A DNA stretch of 37,966 nucleotides from NCBI RefSeq assembly GCF_011058165.1, contig NZ_JAALEG010000064.1, positions 1-37,966 of the forward strand, written 5' to 3'. The position numbers were made by a program, and so were the translations under genes. The DNA is from Rhodococcus aetherivorans (GTDB lineage Bacteria > Actinomycetota > Actinomycetes > Mycobacteriales > Mycobacteriaceae). A model generated the notes under the pieces. The model ran no database searches. It was not told the origin of the DNA and saw only the letters and a list, made by a program, of their open reading frames with translations. This document shows positions 35,855 to 37,966 of the stretch, one piece after another (the stretch's first letter is position 1; every line of letters starts with the position of its first letter).

Positions 35855-36523
35855 ATGACGGTTATGTGGTTCGGACTGGCGGCGATCGCACTCGCGGGTG
35901 CGCTGGTGCTGCTCTACATCGACCGCACGCGCCGCGAACAGTCCGGCCGCGTGCGCGAGATCTGGGCGCGCGCCCAGGGCTACAAGTACAGCGCCGCCGA
36001 CGACACCCTGCCCGGGCACTGGCACCGGGCGGCCCTGGCCAAGCAGGAGTATCTCGGCGCGGTGGACGTGGTCCACGGCATCCGCCGCGGCGAGGAGTTC
36101 ATCCTCTTCGACATCGAGGAGACCGCGACGATCGTCGCGGTGCGCCGCAAGGTCGGCTCCGATGTCGACATCGACCTGCGCCTGAAGTCGACGCCGCCGC
36201 CGAAGGACTCGGACATGAACCTGCTCGGCGCCATCGGTCCGCGCATCGTGTTCGCCACCGACCTCGAGATCGCCCGCCGCATCTGTGACCAGCGCATGGT
36301 CGCCTACACCGAGTCGATCCCGCCGCACGTGCAGATGCTGTGGAGCGAGGGCGAATGGACCCTCGGCTCGATCCCCGTGGGCAGCACCGGCCGGGAATGG
36401 GACTCGGCCATCGAGACCGTCGCCCGGCTCTCCGGGATCCTGCACGTGCTGCCCCCGATCGTGGAGCCGCAGGAACTCGACCGGGTCGCGCACGACCCCG
36501 GCCGCCCCTCCGCGCGGCACTGA
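35855..36523 (+). CDS. TtfA-like membrane-anchored protein (Rv0383c family)
   Basis: 222 residues. One N-terminal membrane helix (MWFGLAAIALAGALVLLYID) is followed by a soluble domain beginning RTRREQSGRVREIWARAQGYKYSAAD, with FILFDIEETATIVAVRRKVGSDVDIDLRL and PRIVFATDLEIARRICDQRMVAY. Position two genes after clpB, same orientation, matches Rv0383c, the TtfA protein that works with MmpL3 in moving trehalose monomycolate to the cell envelope. It is somewhat shorter than the mycobacterial protein. I rely on gene order and overall architecture more than on remembered residues, so the family call is moderate. Confidence 0.55.
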   Translation: MTVMWFGLAAIALAGALVLLYIDRTRREQSGRVREIWARAQGYKYSAADDTLPGHWHRAALAKQEYLGAVDVVHGIRRGEEFILFDIEETATIVAVRRKVGSDVDIDLRLKSTPPPKDSDMNLLGAIGPRIVFATDLEIARRICDQRMVAYTESIPPHVQMLWSEGEWTLGSIPVGSTGREWDSAIETVARLSGILHVLPPIVEPQELDRVAHDPGRPSARH

Positions 36524-36560
36524 GCCCACCGCGTCACCGGAAGCGGCCGGCGCGCTGCGC

Positions 36561-36566
36561 TAGCTT
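36561..36566 (+). promoter_or_regulatory. -10 element for a leaderless dehydrogenase transcript
   Basis: TAGCTT ends 6 bases before ATG 36573, with no ribosome-binding site between: the pattern of a leaderless actinobacterial transcript. Confidence 0.45.
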
Positions 36567-36572
36567 TAGCCC

Positions 36573-37361
36573 ATGACTTCCGCTGCCACCCGGCCCGTCG
36601 CCCTGATCACCGGCCCCACGTCCGGCATCGGCGCAGGCTTCGCGCGCGCGCTCGCCGGCAAGGGGTACGACCTCGTGCTCGTCGCCCGTCGCGAGGAGAG
36701 CCTGCGGTCCCTCGCCGACGAACTGACGTCGCGTTTCGGCACCACCTCGGAGATCCTCGCCGCAGACCTGGCCACCGAGGACGGCCGCGTCTCCGTCGCG
36801 CGGCGCCTCGCCGAGGGCGTGGAGATGCTCGTCAACAACGCCGGGTTCGGTACGTCCGGCGAATTCTGGACCGCCGACCCCGCTCTGCTGCAGTCGCAGC
36901 TCGACGTCAACGTCACCGCCGTGATGCAGCTGACCCGGGCCGCGCTGCCGCCGATGATCGCGGCAGGCAGGGGCAGCATCGTCAACGTCGCCAGCGTCGC
37001 CGGATTGCTCTCCGGGCGTGGTTCGACGTACTCGGCGAGCAAGGCCTACGTCGTCTCGTTCACCGAGGGACTGGCCGGCGGCCTTGCCGGCACCGGGGTG
37101 CGGGTGCAGGCGCTGTGCCCCGGCTTCGTGCACACCGAGTTCCACGAGCGGGCCGGGATCGAGATGAGCTCGATCCCGGAACTGATGTGGCTCGACGTGG
37201 ACACGGTGGTGCGCACGTCCCTTGCCGACCTCGAGGCCGGCAAGGTGATCAGCATTCCGGGCCTGCAGTACAAGGTGCTCACGACGGTGGGCCGGCTCGT
37301 CCCGAAGAACCTGGTGCGCAGGGCGACCAACCTGGTCGGCCGCGGCCGGGGACGGACGTAG
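36573..37361 (+). CDS. Short-chain dehydrogenase/reductase
   Basis: 262 residues. The classical SDR cofactor motif is TGPTSGIG near residue 13. VLVARREES suggests an NADP preference from the Arg pair; NNAGFG stands near 90, a catalytic Ser in NVASVAG near 139, and YSASK supplies the Tyr-Lys pair. The C-terminal extension (WLDVDTVVRTSLADLEAGKVISIPGLQYKVLTTVGRLVPKNLVRR) resembles the tail of the mycobacterial mycolate-reductase-type SDRs (CmrA/Rv2509 group). The substrate is unknown. The tail and the TtfA-like neighbour make an envelope-lipid substrate conceivable, as inference only. Confidence 0.88.
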   Translation: MTSAATRPVALITGPTSGIGAGFARALAGKGYDLVLVARREESLRSLADELTSRFGTTSEILAADLATEDGRVSVARRLAEGVEMLVNNAGFGTSGEFWTADPALLQSQLDVNVTAVMQLTRAALPPMIAAGRGSIVNVASVAGLLSGRGSTYSASKAYVVSFTEGLAGGLAGTGVRVQALCPGFVHTEFHERAGIEMSSIPELMWLDVDTVVRTSLADLEAGKVISIPGLQYKVLTTVGRLVPKNLVRRATNLVGRGRGRT

Positions 37362-37438
37362 GCCCAGCGCAGGTAACGGTCCGGACACGGCGCGCCGACA
37401 CGGCGCGTCGCGACTCGGGCGCCCCCGCGGGCCCGCGG

Positions 37439-37444
37439 TAGATT
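37439..37444 (+). promoter_or_regulatory. -10 element for a leaderless LemA-like transcript
   Basis: TAGATT ends 7 bases before GTG 37452. No ribosome-binding site is present, matching the arrangement at the two preceding genes. Confidence 0.45.
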
Positions 37445-37451
37445 TCGCCCT

Positions 37452-37966
37452 GTGACGTCTGTGGCTCTTGTGATTGTCGTTGCGGTCGTGGTGGTACTGC
37501 TGCTGTGGACGCGCGCCGCCGTCCGCCGCCTCCGGGTGCTGAAGATGCGCCACCGCGACAGCCTGCGGCTGCTGACCAACGAACTCGACGACCGCTACGA
37601 CCAGGTGCCCGCCCTCGTCGCGGCCTCCGCCGGCGCCGGCATGGACCGCAGCCGGCTCAGCCCCGTCGTCGGAGCCCGCTCCCTGGCAATCGCCATGCGC
37701 GACCAGCGGCTGCCCCTGGGCGAGCGGGCCGCGGCCGAGAACACCCTGTCGGCGGCCCTGCACGACCTGATCGGCGTCCTCGACGGCGTCAACCACTGGC
37801 CGTTCATCCGCGTCGCCCGCGAGTTGCAGACCCGCGAGCAGCGCATCGCCGGGGCCGCCCGCGTCCACAACGACCTCGGCCGCGCCATCAACACCGCGAC
37901 CACCACCTTCCCGGCCTCGGTGTTCGCGCGCCTCGCCGCGGTCGGACCCGTCCCGCTGTTCGAGGT
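37452..37966 (+). CDS. LemA-like membrane-anchored protein (partial, runs off the window)
   Basis: At least 171 residues, open to the window edge. After GTG 37452 comes a membrane helix (VALVIVVAVVVVLLLWTRA), then a helical domain. NELDDRYDQVPALVAAS matches the LemA phrase for the first helix (RRxDLIPNLV). LIGVLDGVNHWPFIRVARELQTREQRIAGAARVHNDLGRAINTATTTFPASVFARL matches its second half (NF..LQ..L...E..IA.AR..YN..V...N.....P). The closing VGPVPLFE corresponds to the F-E end of the core. LemA proteins are four-helix-bundle membrane proteins of unclear role. The first half is diverged, so this is a distant member. Confidence 0.7.
   Translation, partial: MTSVALVIVVAVVVVLLLWTRAAVRRLRVLKMRHRDSLRLLTNELDDRYDQVPALVAASAGAGMDRSRLSPVVGARSLAIAMRDQRLPLGERAAAENTLSAALHDLIGVLDGVNHWPFIRVARELQTREQRIAGAARVHNDLGRAINTATTTFPASVFARLAAVGPVPLFE

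Overview
The window is high-GC actinobacterial DNA of the mycolate-bearing group (Corynebacteriales), most likely Rhodococcus or a close relative. The evidence is an iniB-iniA-iniC operon, a dnaK-grpE-dnaJ-hspR operon with HAIR operators, clpB next to a type II flavohemoglobin and a TtfA-like protein (the neighbours these genes have in Mycobacterium tuberculosis), steroid-catabolism enzymes, frequent GTG starts and ATGA/GTGA overlaps. I see no rRNA, tRNA, CRISPR array, intact insertion sequence or phage genes.

Layout. (1) 1-5.8 kb: iniBAC, a glycine/alanine-rich repeat protein followed by two dynamin-like GTPases. (2) 5.8-6.9 kb: a solitary AbiEi/DUF559-type gene carrying a one-base frameshift, bracketed by two related palindromes. 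(3) 6.9-11.8 kb: a small membrane protein divergent from dnaK-grpE-dnaJ-hspR. The dnaK control region holds a CRP-type site, a SigH-type promoter, HAIR elements and two leader palindromes. (4) 11.9-16.0 kb: a luciferase-like oxidoreductase, an HsaB-like flavin reductase and a ketosteroid isomerase on the minus strand, then a 3-ketosteroid dehydrogenase on the plus strand. (5) 16.0-21.9 kb: a tightly overlapping group 3b [NiFe]-hydrogenase operon containing a cyclic-nucleotide-domain protein, preceded by a globin-less flavohemoglobin-type reductase. (6) 22.1-26.3 kb: YciI-like protein, aberrant Nramp-family transporter, DapA-family lyase and a divergent LacI regulator with overlapping operators. 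(7) 26.3-28.4 kb: a gene-free stretch, then a FadD8-like acyl-CoA ligase whose promoter overlaps a KstR-type operator. (8) 28.4-29.5 kb: a second solitary AbiEi/DUF559 gene between two copies of another palindromic repeat. (9) 29.6-38.0 kb: flavohemoglobin hmp, type II flavohemoglobin, clpB (HAIR plus SigH-type promoter), a membrane protein, a TtfA-like protein, a short-chain dehydrogenase and a partial LemA-like gene.

How it fits together. The two chaperone loci (dnaK operon and clpB) share the same two control signals and probably form one heat/oxidative-stress regulon. The window also holds three FAD/NAD reductases of flavohemoglobin type and a cytosolic NAD(P)-linked hydrogenase, a redox/hypoxia/NO theme. 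Steroid functions appear twice (KSI-KstD, and the acyl-CoA ligase with the KstR-type site).

The least explained material is non-coding: two families of structured intergenic palindromes with compensatory base changes between copies, which happen to flank both AbiEi/DUF559 genes. This is a candidate worth testing; I do not claim a proven new system.
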